DNA of 5,411 bases, from NCBI GenBank assembly GCA_028698395.1, contig JAQVDG010000171.1, positions 1-5,411 on the forward strand. Reading direction: 5' to 3'. Both the position numbers and the translations under genes were made by a program. Source of the stretch: Weeksellaceae bacterium. GTDB lineage: Bacteria; Bacteroidota; Bacteroidia; Flavobacteriales; Weeksellaceae. The stretch's first letter is position 1. Each line of letters begins with the position of its first letter. The notes below the pieces were generated by a model. That model saw only the letters and a program-made list of their open reading frames with translations. It made no database searches and was not told the DNA's origin. Positions 4,669-5,411 of this stretch are shown here, in pieces.

Positions 4669-5064
4669 TTATCGTCTGTAAATCAGGTTCATTTCAGACA
4701 GTTCTTGTCCAATCTGGTGAATTCCCAAAAGTATTTTTTCTGTTTGTGCTTCTGATGGTTTTTTATGTCCCTGTACGTATTGTGACAATAATGTTGGATT
4801 CATTCCAATTTTTTCTGCCAGAAACTTTGCGTTAAGTACTTTATAGTATTGAAAGAATTGTGCAAAGTCAATTTCAAATTTTAAATTATCATGCGAAACC
4901 TCAAATTGATCTTCAAAACATAGTTGAGTCGCTTCAAATGCGTTTTTTAATAATTCGGGTACAGTTCTTCCTGTTGTAAAAATTGGATACTCTTCGGAAT
5001 AAGCTGAAAAACCAGTGTCAGTTTTTTCGACTATAATTTTGATGTTTTTATTAAGTTTTTTCAT
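4669..5064 (-). CDS. hicB: HicB-type antitoxin with C-terminal helix-turn-helix
   Basis: A 131-residue antitoxin. Residues 1-52 form the partial RNase H-like HicB fold: KIIVEKTDTGFSAYSEEYP (9-27), TGRTVPELLKNAFEA (31-45). A connector (53-68) leads to a C-terminal XRE-like helix-turn-helix (about 79-105: KFLAEKIGMNPTLLSQYVQG, KKPS) and a final helix. The N-terminal part binds HicA, and the helix-turn-helix part normally binds the hic operator. I chose the ATG at 5064 because it gives the usual MKKL...IKIIVEK start and leaves 10 bp after hicA. An in-frame ATG at 5094 would add ten residues and overlap hicA by 20 bp. Order hicA-hicB is the common one. The likely operator is at 5282-5305. Confidence 0.9.
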   Translation of the reverse strand: MKKLNKNIKIIVEKTDTGFSAYSEEYPIFTTGRTVPELLKNAFEATQLCFEDQFEVSHDNLKFEIDFAQFFQYYKVLNAKFLAEKIGMNPTLLSQYVQGHKKPSEAQTEKILLGIHQIGQELSEMNLIYRR

Positions 5065-5074
5065 AGTACTAAAA

Positions 5075-5263
5075 TTAAAGTTTAATATTCGCATCTTTCA
5101 GAATTTTCTTTTCCAGCCCTTTTCCAACTTCTTGACTTCCATGGTTGGGAAAAATAATTATTCCACTTTTTGTGTCATGCCTCAATTTCACATGTGATCC
5201 TTTTTGTGAAACTGGATACCAACCATCTTGTTGTAAAATTCTGAACAATTCTGAACATTTCAT
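5075..5263 (-). CDS. hicA: HicA-type mRNA interferase toxin
   Basis: A 62-residue toxin, typical HicA length. It shows the double-stranded RNA-binding-like fold of the family: a first helix (CSELFRILQQDGW, 3-15), strand YPVSQ, then the catalytic segment GSHVKLRH (22-29) with active-site His24, a strand GIIIFPNHG (34-42) and a last helix with VGKGLEKKILKDANI (46-60). HicA toxins cleave mRNA and are neutralised by HicB; that mechanism is family knowledge. All expected motifs are present, so it appears intact. It is the first gene of the hicAB operon, 10 bp ahead of the preferred hicB start, behind a strong promoter with an embedded operator. No Shine-Dalgarno is seen before the ATG. Confidence 0.92.
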   Translation of the reverse strand: MKCSELFRILQQDGWYPVSQKGSHVKLRHDTKSGIIIFPNHGSQEVGKGLEKKILKDANIKL

Positions 5264-5280
5264 TCACTTACATTTTGGCA

Positions 5281-5312
5281 CAAAGGTAAACTATTATTTA
5301 CCTTTTTGCAAA
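5281..5312 (-). promoter_or_regulatory. hicAB promoter (TTTGC ... TACCTTTG)
   Basis: On the minus strand TTTGC at 5312-5308 is followed after 19 bases by TACCTTTG at 5288-5281, a full Bacteroidota -33/-7 pair. The geometry is the same, to the base, as the parDE promoter at 2391-2422. The leader to the hicA ATG at 5263 would be about 12 nt. Confidence 0.75.
5282..5305. promoter_or_regulatory. Inverted-repeat operator of hicAB
   Basis: AAAGGTAAA at 5282-5290 and TTTACCTTT at 5297-5305 form perfect 9-bp arms around the 6-base spacer CTATTA. One arm overlaps the -7 box and the other lies in the promoter spacer, so binding would repress transcription. HicB, with its C-terminal helix-turn-helix, is the likely ligand. 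Confidence 0.7.
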
Positions 5313-5344
5313 TTTATTTTTTATTCGTAAGCTTTTAGCATTAG

Positions 5345-5411
5345 CGATAACGGCTGGGGGTTGGAAATGTTGGGGAGTTCGGAGCGGAGAAGTCATCACC
5401 CGTGATGAGTT
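5345..5411. repeat. Left end of a second structured repeat element (cut by window edge)
   Basis: The sequence from 5348 starts TAACGGCTGGGGGTTGGAA, matching the left end of the 3082-3224 element at 14 of 19 positions. It is distinctly GC-richer than the upstream hicA leader. It also contains the tight inverted repeat TCATCAC (5393-5399) / GTGATGA (5402-5408) with a 2-base loop. CGATAAC at 5345-5351 is the reverse complement of GTTATCG at 3218-3224, so a 7-bp inverted repeat brackets the hicA-hicB-AlbA_2 unit. The element continues beyond the window. Confidence 0.5.

Overview
The window looks like an accessory island of a Bacteroidota chromosome (Flavobacteriia or Cytophagia type). The evidence is AT-rich DNA, TAnnTTTG-type -7 promoter boxes paired in the best cases with an upstream TTTGC, mostly A-rich leaders with only one clear Shine-Dalgarno, a SprB-type repeat in an exported protein, and gene families common in this phylum (DUF6557-like, RelE/ParE toxins, AlbA_2/ATPase). 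No RNA gene, CRISPR array or replication origin was seen.

Layout, left to right. 3-116 (+): the last 37 codons of a transposase, probably IS66-like and cut by the window edge. 117-340: gene-free, holding a three-copy heptamer repeat. 341-997 (-): a small exported cysteine-rich protein with one SprB-like repeat. 1166-1717 (-): a cytosolic DUF6557-like protein. 1825-2372 (-): a parD-parE toxin-antitoxin (TA) operon with a well-formed promoter and palindromic operator. 2464-2968 (-): a second antitoxin-toxin pair (uncharacterised antitoxin plus RelE/ParE-like toxin). 2969-3284: a 316-base spacer holding a promoter, a structured repeat element of about 145 bp and a cluster of TATCCGYCA repeats. 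3285-4610 (-): an AlbA_2 / GHKL-ATPase-like / winged-helix regulator. 4669-5263 (-): hicA-hicB with its own promoter and operator. 5345-5411: the start of a second copy of the structured repeat element, cut by the window edge.

Every complete gene is on the minus strand, yet most units carry their own promoter and are separated by spacers with related ends. Three TA modules within 3.5 kb plus stand-alone hypothetical genes suggest an accumulation of mobile cassettes, integron-like or otherwise. Each TA module probably self-regulates: in parDE and hicAB an inverted repeat lies in the -33/-7 spacer and runs into the -7 box, at nearly the same promoter geometry. The AlbA_2 gene follows hicB by 58 bp with its own -7 box, so it may be a separate passenger or a partner of hicAB.

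The most interesting signals are the recurring spacer elements, the four phased TATCCGYCA repeats around the AlbA_2 stop codon, and the little-characterised antitoxin at 2747-2968.
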